NCBI GenBank assembly: GCA_037954325.1
Contig: JBBMNZ010000003.1
Coordinates: 1,475,465-1,539,464 of the forward strand
Length of the DNA: 64,000 bases
Source of the DNA: Fistularia commersonii
Lineage: Eukaryota; Chordata; Actinopteri; Syngnathiformes; Fistulariidae
Direction of reading: 5' to 3'
In this document: positions 39,901 to 53,100 of the stretch, piece by piece
Layout of the letters: every line of letters begins with the position of its first letter
Numbering within the stretch: position 1 is the stretch's first letter
The notes under the pieces: generated by a model
What the model saw: the letters and a program-made list of their open reading frames with translations, nothing else
What the model was told of the DNA's origin: nothing
The model's database searches: none
Program-made: the position numbers and the translations under genes

Positions 39901-42900
39901 CGTGTACTTCACGGTGGAGGAAATAGTCGGCGTTGGCTTTCGCTCGCCCGGATTTTGCATTTAAAAGATATGTTGGAAATGGCTCCTGTTTAACAGCAAA
40001 TTCTACAAGGCTATTTCTTTCATTATTGATTTTGCTTTATGTGTCACTATGAGCCGGCCACCGGTAGGCGCAGCTTGGAGTCAACGTTCCCCTTCTTACA
40101 AACTAAAGAAAAAAAACACAAAAAGATAATTATGCGTGGGCTAACGAGAGCTGGCTTTCTGGAGGGCAGCGTTGGGGTCGTCAGTATCGGCAAAGCAAAC
40201 AGCAAACACCATTAACAAGCGGTAATAGCAACAAAGCTAGCAGCACAATTCCAATAACTAACCAGCGGGTCTGCCTCCCACTCACATGCGCCAGAAAACA
40301 AACACTTCTCGACTACACCTTATTGATATAATGTGGCGATTAGGTTGTCAATTTACTAATGCCGGAACAAACAGAGCATTACAACATCCATAGCGGTGTC
40401 GAAACGGTTCACGCTGCAGCTGATGAGCCTCCGGGCAGAGAAACCCAACAGGATGTGTTTAAGTAAATTTGTTATTTGTGTTTAACTGTTATTTTCGTCT
40501 CTGTTCAGACCGAAATCGATGAATCGGCACACCCGACTTGATAATTCACTTAGTCATTCAAGTTAGAGCGGGGTAAAATGGAAAGAGACAATATTAAAAA
40601 GGCAATTTTTGACATCTGAATATCAAGATAAAGCAACAACTCCCGGCTGCGTAGATGAGATGACAGAAAACAAAGATAAGCATTAATAAATCAAGTTTGG
40701 CACCATCATAAAAAAGGATACTTTAAGTTCTTCGAGCTGTTCATTTACCACAACGTATTGTTCACATAATAGTTAATCAGACTATTAAAGTGTAGACATT
40801 CAATAATCTGAATTTAAATTGGCTAATTGATTTTATAGCCATTCTCAAGCTTCGCCGATTAATGTGCTCATTCTGGGTACGTTCTCGCTAAATCTTATTT
40901 TACCTACGATCGTGTCGTCTCACTTCTTGATAAACTGTTTGTAATAAGCAGCTGAATCAAAAGCAAAATGCAAATAAAAGATCAGGAAATGAGACCAGAT
41001 TGCTGTAATATAAAAACGTATAAATCAGAAAATAAAAATCACCAATACTGGCCCTTCTGTGATGGAAAATGATGTACATTAACATTAACTATTCATGTAC
41101 ATCTGTAATACTCGGTAATGACGATAATTACTGAGCGTCAAAGAAAATATCCCGTTTGTTATTTGCTGCGGTGAAAATCAGCCATTTTGTCGAGCGGGTT
41201 TGGCTGCACTGAGCGCAACGGTTCATTTACTCCACATGGAATTTATAGATCCAGATATGAATAAACTGCACGTCAGAAAGAAAACCAACTTCATTGACTG
41301 TTTCCTTTGTATATATTTTGCCTCAGTAGACAGTCGGCCAAATAACGCCGGTGCTGTTTTGGAATTTCAGAGTTTACTTAGCATAGCAACAGCGATCTCC
41401 CTAAGAGGAGACGTCGCTCCGGCCGTGGATCGACGGCTGACTCGCAGCACTTGCTCAAAGTACCACCTGCCTCTACGAGGGAGAGCAGTTGTGCAGCCGG
41501 GAGAGTAAAGATAAGACGCTGTGTTGCAGAAAAAAAATGAAGGACTAGACCTTACTAACAAGTGTGAAATCTAATAAATTATGCAACATGTTCTCTGTTG
41601 AAGCTCATAGACAACTGCGCTCTGGAGCGGAGGACAACCATTCACTCTCTCACACACACATCTGGGCAATTTTCCCAATTTTCAGAGACAGATAATTCTT
41701 GTTAGCTGCAAACTTAACATAGCAGAGCAATAAAGATCATATGACGGGTGATATGAGCTCGGCCTGAAGCGGTTTTGGCTGAGGTTTTATGGGATGAGCC
41801 CCAACTCCAGGAATCATCTATTTCAGAGCTTGGAGGGTTGAATTGATAATGTGAAATAAAAAACAGCGATCAATTCTTCTGCTTTGAAGATGAATTATGC
41901 CAGAAATATTGTCACCGTCAGTCAAGAGATGGTTTGATCACAAAACATACTTAATCAAGAATGTCAGAGAGCTAAAAAGTGTACAAACACACACAGCGTT
42001 TGAACGTTATCCTGTGGCTTTTCAGCTGACAGTGGCCTCCATTCTGTCATGACGTGCATTTCTGCAACAACTCTGTAAGCTTTAATTGCAACACTTTCAT
42101 AGGGATAGCGCCATTTTACCCGTCTCATTAGCGCAGATTGCAACGTCCCTTGAGCTTCCATTTGGACCATTCTGCTCACACTCTGCTAACATTTGGCTGA
42201 TGTGTCCTATTTTTCCCTCATGGAGAACGTTCGGTCACGATCGGTCAACGAGATTTAAAGCATCTGTTAATGTAAACACCATTATCCAGGTGTTACCGTG
42301 CGGTCGCCAAAGAAGTTTTACCTTTTTGCTGCAAGACTGTCTGATCTCCTCCACCTCGTCGTCTTTGCTCTCGATCTCCTTGGAATGGGTTTGACGCAGA
42401 CGCTCCATCTCCATCTCCAGGCGCAGCTTGGCCTGTGAGGAAAACCAGACATAAACGTAGAGCATAGCCTGCATTCACTCACATTTCCATCTATTATTCT
42501 ACAGGGATTGTGCACAGGCTGGCCAATGTGTTGCTGATGAATTCCGCCCAGTCAATGACGGAGCAACGACCAGAGAAAAACAATGAGTAACTGCTTGAAT
42601 CAGGATGGACAAAACAAACAAACCAATAAAACCAATGGTGTCATTGGTTGAACCAGAGTGAAATGAAATACTAAAATATTGTTTTCCTGTGTGAGCATCA
42701 AATTGCCGCTCCGTTTGTCAAATTCATACACGCCATTTTTTGTCTTTTTACAGTTACATTTCTTTATTTTTATTTCAAGCGATAACGGATTGTTTGTACT
42801 TTCACCTCACAGCAACAAAATCCCTGTCTGGACTGTGACTGGCAGCCTTTCTGTGTGGAGTTTCTATGTTTCTGCTGCGTCTGCATGGCTTTCCTTTGGG

Positions 42901-43531
42901 TTCAACGCTTTTCTCCCAAACTCACTCTTAATTGCCCGACCCTATGTATGGCGTGAGTGAGTGAATGGTTATTTTTTATTTTTTTTTGTTTCTATACCTA
43001 TAAGGAATTAATGAATGTTTGAAAGAATGAATCAATGAATATCTCAATCAAGAAGGAAAACTATAAACTAAGTTTTATAAACTTTGTGATTAAAATATTA
43101 GTTTTCCCCATCAAATTGACATGATTTTTTTTTTGTCTTACATGAACTGGCAGGGAATAAACTAGAATAATTAAAAAAAAAAAAAAAGATTCAAAAATGA
43201 TTTAAAAAAAAAAAAAAAAAGGATCACTGAGTGCCATAAAAATCTAAAGTCAACATTCTAAAAATGGCAAGAAATGTCCCAAAATCTAAAATTGTTATGA
43301 ACAACCTTTTACTTTAAGTGTCGAGAACAAACAAAATACATATTCTAGTTGAATTTTAAACATGACATAGTTACATTTAAATAGTTGGGATGACTTGACA
43401 TTTTTTTTTCTTTTTTTTTTTTTTTGTAAGGTTTAAGATTTTGAGATTCAGCAGGGGATCTCAAAATCTTAAACCTTAAAAAAAAACAAAAAAAAAAACC
43501 TCACCCACTTACTGTATTGTAATAATTTATC

Positions 43532-43571
<40 letters not shown>

Positions 43572-44179
43572 TAAGTGTGCAATATTTCATTTACAACAGC
43601 TGCCTGTGCAATATTTTTTTTTCATTTTCAAACTCTTGTGCACTCCTTATCTTTCACTTGGTACTTAAGACCATAAGACACTTAATACTTAATAGTTTTC
43701 ACTTGTTACTTAAGACACTTTATAGTTTATTTGTATTTCTTATTCGCCCCCTTTATGTTTTTTTTCTGTTTATACAATTTTCTACTATTATTCATAATTA
43801 TTCCTTCTAATTCTTATGACTCTATTTTTCCTGTTCAGCTAAAATGGGGTCTCTGGCCACTAAAATCTGGCGTTTTAAACAACAGCGGGACTCTTTAAAA
43901 CACAGCAGCACGCTTTGCCGAAGGCGGATGACATACCTGCTCCAACATCTGGATGTTTCCGGCCTGCTCATCAAGCTCCTCCTCCTGGTCCTTCACCTTT
44001 GCTTCCATGTCACGCAGCTGCTTTCTCACCTGAGAAGAAAACCAAAGACGGTCATCACGCTCCAGAAACAGAGGTTTCCATCCCAACGGACAGCGCAGGA
44101 TTTCCACACCGTTGTTAAAACCCGGATAATCTCGGCGACAAAGGTTGACAATTAAAAAAAATGTTTCAACAATACAAAA

Positions 44180-44216
<37 letters not shown>

Positions 44217-47115
44217 TTTTTTAAAGAGAGAGAAAGAACAGACCTTGGCCAACGAAGCCTCGTCCTTGGACTCCTGAGAGTTCAGGTCCTGCAGCTCAGC
44301 ATTCAGATGCTCCAGCTTCAGGTTAATGGCACACACCTCCAGATCCTTGTCCTGTGGCCAGGGAGATACCGCACACACACATGCACGCACGTGCACAGCG
44401 TGAGGGGAGATGAGCAATTACTAGCTGAGCAGGAAACCACAAGGTGTATGAACACAGAGTAGAACCATAATTACAAAGTCATGTTGTGTGCACAATAAAC
44501 ACACAGAGTCTGAGTCGAAACAAGAAAGATGCCTTGGATTTATGATTTTCATTTTCGACAACAACAAACCTCTAGTCAGAATCGAATACTTGCTGTTAAG
44601 TACTGGGTACGTAACAAAAGTATTTCACAAGCCTAAATGTGCGCAATAAAATGACCACCTTTAAATCTGGGGTGGTCTGCTTAAAATTCTGTCGGGACAA
44701 TTTTTTGTTTTTATACATTTAGCTAATAATATCCATACATTTTCACCTGTTTAGGCTGGTGTTCAATATATCAATTAGTAAAAATAATAACATCATCACC
44801 ACCACTACTTCTCTTTCATTGGGGTTTTGATGAAAAGGTGGAGTTATTACAATTACTAAATACGACCAGAAAAGCTGCAGCTTAAACAGCTGTTATACAC
44901 TTGTATAAATCACACTTGTAGAAAGTGCTATGTTTATAATTGTTAAAAAACAAAAACTTTTAAAATTATAAAAAAAAAAAAAAAAGAGTATGCGGTGATG
45001 GATATGTCATCACAAAAATGTGACAAGAGAGCTGAAAATAGGGAAAGCAAGGAGCTTAAATCATCTCCTGGGCTTTTTGAAGAACAAAAAGTAATAACTT
45101 GCAAAAAGGAGGAAAATAGCTGTTTTCATGCAATCATCCGCACTTCGAGAGGAAGAATGGCTATATTTTCTCCCCTATACGTGAAAAAGAGGTTCACTGA
45201 AATATAGAAAACGAGGCAGCGATGTCGAGTGTCAAGCAAGCGGTGTAAAAATGTGATTTGTTAAAGTGTTTCCCTGAAGTCCATCCTTGTGAATGTGTTG
45301 TTTGGCTGTAGCCTCAGGACTGTTTACATTATTGCTCTGTTCGCAGCAGGTTCCTCTCTTTGGATGCTGTTAGATGTGATGTTTACAACCTTCAAGGCTC
45401 ATATTGCAACATCATAACCAGGAAACATCATTTCCTAATACATCTGTAGGTCAGCTACATTCGGTCTGAGTAAATATGTTGAAAAAAACCTCCGCGTCTC
45501 TACGGCAACGGCCGTAGCTCGACAAAAAGAAAGGCTGGCAGGACAAGTAATTATAGGGTATGTAAAATTTTTCATAATTCAGCCTGGTTCTTCTTGGCTT
45601 TAGGAATTAATTATGTTGTGACAACACAGTAGAATTTGAACATTATAAGTCACTTTATCTTCCAAAATGCATAACTGGATAGAAGACGGTAAAACAAGTT
45701 TTTTCGACATGTGAAGCATTTCTGCTTTCAATAATAAGAGACGGGTCCTTGTTTCAGATTCAATGTTAAATTATTAAAAAAAAAACAAAGTATACTTTGC
45801 AGGATTCATTTAAGTGCATGGGTGAACGACATGCCAGTCACAGGAAAATAATCCACCAATAGACTTTATCTTTAATCTGAAGAATACTGAGGATTATTTA
45901 TAGATTACATCGAAAACTTGCATCACATGTCACATTGTGAATTTGTTCTTGAGCTGAAATCGACTCTGATCACTTGATCGTTTTCAAATCAATGAGAAAT
46001 TATCAGGGGTATGTTTGCATTTTACAACCGAATAAAAAAATGGGGCAAAAAAAAAAAAGCCAGCAAGAAAATACCTGAAAAGAAACAACCAACCTTAATA
46101 AGCATCGAAAAGAAATTATACTTTAAACTGCATTACAAGACCACCTTTTTTAATGCAGTTGATTATTGTTGATGCAAGAACTTATAAAACTGCAGTTGTT
46201 ATAAACGCAGCAAGAGGCTGGGTTTGAACATGTGGTGAAATTACATTCTGTGTGTGACCTTGTGTTACTGAGCTTTTTATATTAATCTGACAGCATTTCA
46301 CTTGTGAGGTGTTAAAAGGGACACGGAAATGTTATGTAGGTCAGACCTAGTGAGACTGCTGTTATGACTTTTATGTAAATTCATGGAAATGTGAATGTCC
46401 AGAAGGGACTCATGAGTTATTTCCGCTTAGTCATCACTCTAGAGACGGAGATACAAAAGGTAAATCTTACATGTATGTAAATGCATCTGGAGGAGAGTGA
46501 AAACTGCATACACTGACCCATATTTTGTCCAAAAAAACATCTGAAAAATCTGTTACGTGATGAAGTGGAGCCCACGCATATCATAGCTCTCCTGAATCGT
46601 AAACAAAACAGTCCAGGGTTTACCTCAAGTTGCTGTCTGAGGCTGAAGGATTCTCCAATCAGACCATCTTTCTCCCGGTTCAGCTGTTCTCTTAAGATTT
46701 TCTCCCTCTGCACGTCCTCCTGAGCTGCACTGAGCTCGCTGTCGAACCTGCAGACACAAAGACACCAAAAACTGATGCTGATTTGAGGGGTCATAATGAC
46801 GACGCTGCTCATAAAATTTATCAAACACTAGTTTTCCTTTAACAGACTTTTCTGCTTGAGCTAAAGTTGCAGCACAAGTCCATGCACACTTATAAATAAA
46901 AGCATGCACACATGCACAAACGCAACCACACACACTTTAGTAACAGTGTAAAGAATCCGGGGGCTTGTTTTTTTTTTTTTTTTTTTCTGTGCACAGCGTG
47001 ATGCCAGAAAACAATTCAGAACAGTTATAATTGTTATTGCAGCAACGCAGTGAAGGAAGATCATACAGTGTAACAGGCTTAAGTCACATGTGCCTCAACA
47101 CACCTGCGTGATCAT

Positions 47116-47148
<33 letters not shown>

Positions 47149-50100
47149 TACTGACTTCCTCTGCTTCTTCTCCAGGTCATGGTTCCGGCTCTGTTGGCCC
47201 TCGAGGTGCAGTTTGGTGTCCTGAAGTTCAGCTGTCAGTCTTTGGGTTTTTTTCTTCAGCTGCTGGATGTTTCGCTGGGATTCCTCGTTGTCCGCCTGCA
47301 GGTCACTGATCTGCAAGACACATTGGTGAGAAATGAGTCGTGATTGTTTGTTTGTTTAGAAGTTTATTAGGACAGTGTACAAATACATTAAGCACAGAGG
47401 CAGAGATGTTTGTACCAGATTGTAGCTCATAGCTAATTTCCATCTGTAGTCCTGGACAATACAAATGTAAAACTGTACAAAATAGACAATACATATAAAA
47501 TATACAGATAGGCAATACAATAACTATACAATATAGAAACAGGCAACAAAATATGTATTTTGCAAGTTGAAAGTGCTATTGTTATGATATTGTTGTGATA
47601 TTGTTACTTTGGTCATCTGGGGGCCATCAGATGTAACCCAGAAGGGAAACATCTGATGGCGAAATTGAAAATATTGCTGAAATTCTTTTTCTGAATTAAA
47701 ATTCTATGCTCATCAGCTTGATAGATGTTGAATAACTCAACACTTTAACCTACTGAGCACATCTGAATATAAGCCGTACCGACTAAAAAGAACGATATAA
47801 ATATATGTGTACATATAAAGGCGAGGTGCCCATGAGAACATGAGATTTACACAGAAACCTATTTTTTTCTACTTGAACTTTTAATTAAATACATACCGCT
47901 AACATCCACATACATGTTCTAGTTTTCAGAAATGTTTTTGTGCGTGCGAGTGTATCAAACTCACCCTCCTCTCGAGCTGCCGTTTGTTCTGCTGCTCCAC
48001 CTCCAGCTTGTCTTCAAACTCCTGCTGCAGCCTTTTCTTGGTGAACTCAATCTCTCTGATGGCTCGTTCATACTTCAGTCTCCACTCGCCTCCTGTCCAA
48101 TCACCACATGTGAATTTACACATGGATTTATCGCTTTTCAGCTTATTTGCAGGCTTGTCTGTCTCAATTAGTTCATTTTAATTAACTTTCATATTTACGG
48201 AAATGAGTTACTTTTATCGGGCAGAAGCTAGTCCTCCAAGAAACATTGCAAATCGCTCACTGCTGCTAATAACATGACATATCTCAAAAAGCAATGCAAG
48301 CATGTAAAAAAAAAAAGAAAAAAAAAAGGTTAAAGCATTAAAAATCAAAAAGCTTTTTTGAAAATAATACTTGCAAGAAGATAAACATGTGCAAAAAGAA
48401 ACTATATAATAAATGAATAAACAAACAGCTTAAAGTTAAATACCAAAGCAAACTCTTAAAATGTAGGGGGAAAAAAAGTGGATAAAATGTATTCAAGAGG
48501 TGACTATAGAGCGTTCAGCCCTCCAAAAGTGATAAAAGCAGGTTTATAAAAGAATATTTTTACTCTGTATATAAAAGAGGAGCTGCCAGTTGGATGGTAT
48601 TAAGGAGCAATTTAGAGCCTGAGCACAAGTGATGGTTGCATTGTGATATATTCCACAAATCAAATACAGGTCAAATGACATCTAATATTTTTAGCCTTTA
48701 AAATGTCGTTTAAAGCCATAGGGGAAAAGTCAAAGGTAAACAAAACATGGTTAATAAATAACCAAATTAATTAAAAAAAAAAAAAGGAAAAAATTCCCAC
48801 TTCATGCAGAATTGAAAAAAAAAACAAATACAAAACTGTTGGAATAATCAAATACATGCTTCAGGAGCATCAGAATATTGGAACGGCAAGGTTAGGAGCG
48901 AACCCTGGTTCGTTTCCCTTTTTGTGTGGAGCTTGCAAGCTCTCCCCACGTCTGTGAGGGTTTCCTCCGGCCCAGAGGTGAAACGGGTTTCAACAAAAAT
49001 GAACCGTTACCTGGATGACTGGAAACTACATTGACAAAACCGCTGTCGACTCCGCAGAAGTGCTGCACGATAGAGATAAAGAGCAAATGTGTCTTGAACA
49101 AAGCACTCAATACTAATGTGACAACCCGTTACATGGCGAGTCTTAGCGGGAGTCTATCGAGGAGTTCTGTCATTCTCACCAAGCGCATCCTATATACTTT
49201 CAGAAACAGCCAGACACTGGTAAGTAAATGTGTTAACCGTGCTGTCAACGGTTTTGCTCCAAGTCCAGATATTGGTTCAAAATACACTGCTCAAAAAAAT
49301 AAAGGGAACACTTAAAAGACACATCCTAGATCCAAATGAATGAAATATTCTTATGAAATACTTTGCTCTTTACACAGTTGAATGTGCTGACAACAAAATC
49401 ACACCAAAATGATCAATGGAAATCAATTGTATCAACCCATGGAGGTCTGATTAGGAATCAGACTCAAAATGAAAGTGTAAAAACAAACTCCAGGCTGATC
49501 CAACTTTGATGTAATGTCCTTAAAACAAGTCCAAATGAATCTGTGTTGCTTCCTGAGTGGACACTATGATTTCACACAAGTGGGATTGACTTGGAGTTAC
49601 ATTGTGTTGTTCAAGTGTTCCCTTTATTTTTTTGAGCAGTATATATAAACTCTGTATCAAATCGGACAAAAAAACAGTTGCTGCTGGAAGGTGTGGAATA
49701 AGATTGTGTAATGCAGGAGCTTTTTAGTAAAATACATATCCGTCAGGTTTCAGACAGTATTATCAAGGCATAGGTCGATAAAGATCATGTAAAAATGAAA
49801 TTCTTCCCTGATTTCCAGATATCCGCTAATTTGTAATTTTAATTAATATGCAATAGCGGCGGTATCTATCTCATCTACAAGCCCTGATAGCCCCGTTTCT
49901 TGGATCTGGCCCACGACTAGTTTGAGGAGAAAAAAATTGCTGTGTTTGATTATAATGAAGTCAACTGAATATTTATCTGCATTTCTCATCGCTGTATAAC
50001 TGGTTATAACATATTTTCTCCCATAGCATCTGGCAGCTGCTCATCTGGTTACACTATTTATACTTGTATTCGCTGTCAAAGTCTGTATAATTGTTCATAT

Positions 50101-53100
50101 AACATCTCTATATTATCCATTCTGTAGCATTCTAGAAGACACCTATATTTCTATATATATTGTCTATTTGTACAGTTTTATATTTGTATTGTCTTACCAG
50201 GACTGCAGATGGAAATTAGCTATGAGCTACAATCTGGTACAAACATCTCTACCTCTGTGCTTGATGTAATTGTACACTGTCCTGATAAACTTTTTAAAAC
50301 AAACAAACAAACCTGAATATTTACGGTTCCATCTGTATATTTTGTCTAATTGTTCATATAATATCTATTTATTATCCCTTCTGTAGAGTTACTGTATAAG
50401 ACATCTGTACATTTATAGCTCCATCCGTATATTACCATTTATTAATCATACTAATCACTACCTATTTGTGCACAATCTGCACATAATTATGCACCATACT
50501 TTCACTAGCTGTAAAAAAAAAACAAAAAAAAATGTATTCATTCTGCGAATATTGCATTTATCTGTAAATACTGCACATTCTGTACATACGCTTTTTGCAC
50601 TTCTGATTAGATGCTAACTGCATTCCGTTACTCCTTACATGTTTAATGACAGTAAAGTTGAATCTAATCTAATCTATTTGGAAAAATAGATATAGCATTT
50701 TTAACTTGTATTACCAGTTGGAATAACTTTGCGGTGCCCGATTTCAAAGTTGGTCTTTTCTCTACCAACATTATATATATACTGAGAAAAAAACAAACAT
50801 TTCTGATAATCAATAGAAAGAAAAATAATGTATTACATTACATTGCATTTGGCAGACGCTTTTATCCAAAGCGACTTACAATAGAGGACATCGGGACTGC
50901 AAATAACACTTGCAAATACAATAATGTAGAAAAATAATGTAAATGTTGACCTCTTTTCAAACGTAATAAGCTATCAAGATCTATGTCAACACTCACTGTT
51001 ATTTTGTGAAACCCATTTTATATATCTTTATCTTTTTATGGCATTGTTTTGGGGTTTATATGTTTCATGTTTTTAGAACTTCAGACTATGGAAGTCAGTG
51101 ACGATTTGTTTGCCATGTCCCAAATATATGTTATTAGCATACAGTATGGTACTATCCATTCATTAATCCACTTAATCCACTCTTTTGGTGCTCAATATAA
51201 AAAGAAAATAATTCAAGTAACATGGGAAAAAATAAATTTTAGCATAGGACAGGATTCAGGTCTAAACTCAGTAGTTAACACTCTTAGTTGCCTCTCCTGA
51301 AGCTGCTCAATGAGCAAGGTTATTTTGCATAGGTACCGTCTAAATTTTAAATAAAACACCAGTGTACTCATCTTCAACTTGCCAAAAATCCCTGCACGTG
51401 TAAAGTTAGAACAGTAATTCAGCGAAAAAGGGGTAAAAAACAGTTGACTTGGTTGCAAACTGTAGTGAATTGAGAGGCGTGGAGGGGGACTTTCAACTGG
51501 GGAGTCGCCGACTTCGGTAAAATGGAAGAAACCGACATCACGTTGTTCAAGTCATGTCATGGATTTTCTGTTGGTTTCCACCACGGCTTTGGTGACCAAA
51601 AACCAAAAAAAAAACACTTAATCTCTGAGCCTGGAGTTCTATTTCATTCTAACAGAACCTCATCATTTAAGGCTTTGCCTACAGATTCTGGAGGTTTTAC
51701 GAGTCTAACTTAAAAACACCTTCATTATGTTACAGGGAAATTTGACCTGAATCAGTGGAACTCGATGGTACAAACGAGAAATGCCTTACCTACGCATTCT
51801 AGAGGTTTTACAAGTCCAACTTAAACACCTTCAATATTTTACAGGATTATTTTATCTGAATCAAAGCTTTACAACGGTACAAACGAGCAAAGCTGTTCCA
51901 ACCTACACAGCAAGGAGATATTTGGGAAAATCTATTCAACATTCACAAAGCCTTCGTGCCCCACGCGGTGATATCTGCCACAGCGCCGGCATTTCGTCTG
52001 AGCCTTTCTTCAGCTTTAATTTTCGGTCTTTTACAATGTGCTTTGTCACATGAGGTTTTTCTTTCTCGTATAATCGATCAGAACATCCCTGCAGCTCTTA
52101 AAACAAACAAACAAACACACAAAACATATTCAGAGAAGGGTTATTTTGTCATTTTGTTATTTTTTTGTTTTATAATGTCTGAAAGTATATAGAATATAGT
52201 TCAAAAAAGGATTTTGAGCATTAACTTGTCTTTAACCAGGTTTGTTTTTCAGTAGCGGCTCTTAAACACTCGATAGCCTTAACCTTGACACTTTATATTT
52301 TATTGTATTTCTTATTCTCCCTTGGTTGGAATGTTTGGAAGGTTGGAATGGGTGGAGAAAAATGTCAGGGGTACGAAGAGATAGAAGATCATCAGCCAGA
52401 ATAAAAGGAAAGGTGTACAAGACAGTGGTGAGACCAGCGATGATGTTTGGACTAGAAACTGTTCCAATGACCAAAAGACAGCAGGCAGAACTAGAGGTTG
52501 CAGAGATGAAGATGTTGAGGTTCTCTTTGGGAGTGACCAGGATGGAGAGGATCAGGAATGAGTCCATCAGAGGGACGGCACATGGTAGATGTTTTGGAGA
52601 GAAGGTCAGAGAAGCCAGACTGAGATGGTTGGGTCATGTACAGAGGAGGGATAGAGAATATATTGGTAGACGGATGCTGGAGTTGGAGGTCTAGAGGAAG
52701 ACCAAGGAGGAGATTTATGGATATGAAGGTAGTTTGTGTGAGAGAGGAGGATCCAAAGATCAGGGTTAGATGGAGAAGGTTGATTTGCTGTGGTGACCCC
52801 TGACGGGAAAACCCCAGAGGAAGAGAAGAATTTGTCATAGGGGTGCAGGACATGTATGACCGAGACAACATGATTACTGAGACGGTTTGGACATGGAACA
52901 CTCCTCTGTTCTTGTCCAAACCATGGTGAAGATCTGGGTAGAAGGTTGCTGAAGGTGGAGCTGCCAGGCAGCAGGCCTAGATGTTTTGGAGAGAAGGTCT
53001 GAGAAGCCAGACTGAGATGGTTGGGTCATGGACAGAGGAGGGATAGAGAATATATTGGTAGACGGATGCTGGAATTGGAGCTGCCAGGCAAGAGGTCTGG

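Larger units (their letters stand above)
42433..43936 (-). other. myo18a: Intron with hairpin, AT repeat and LINE fragment
   Basis: Contains A runs near 43171-43220, the foldback at 43401-43498, an (AT)n tract at 43536-43569 and an L2-like fragment at 43565-43800. Confidence 0.6.
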
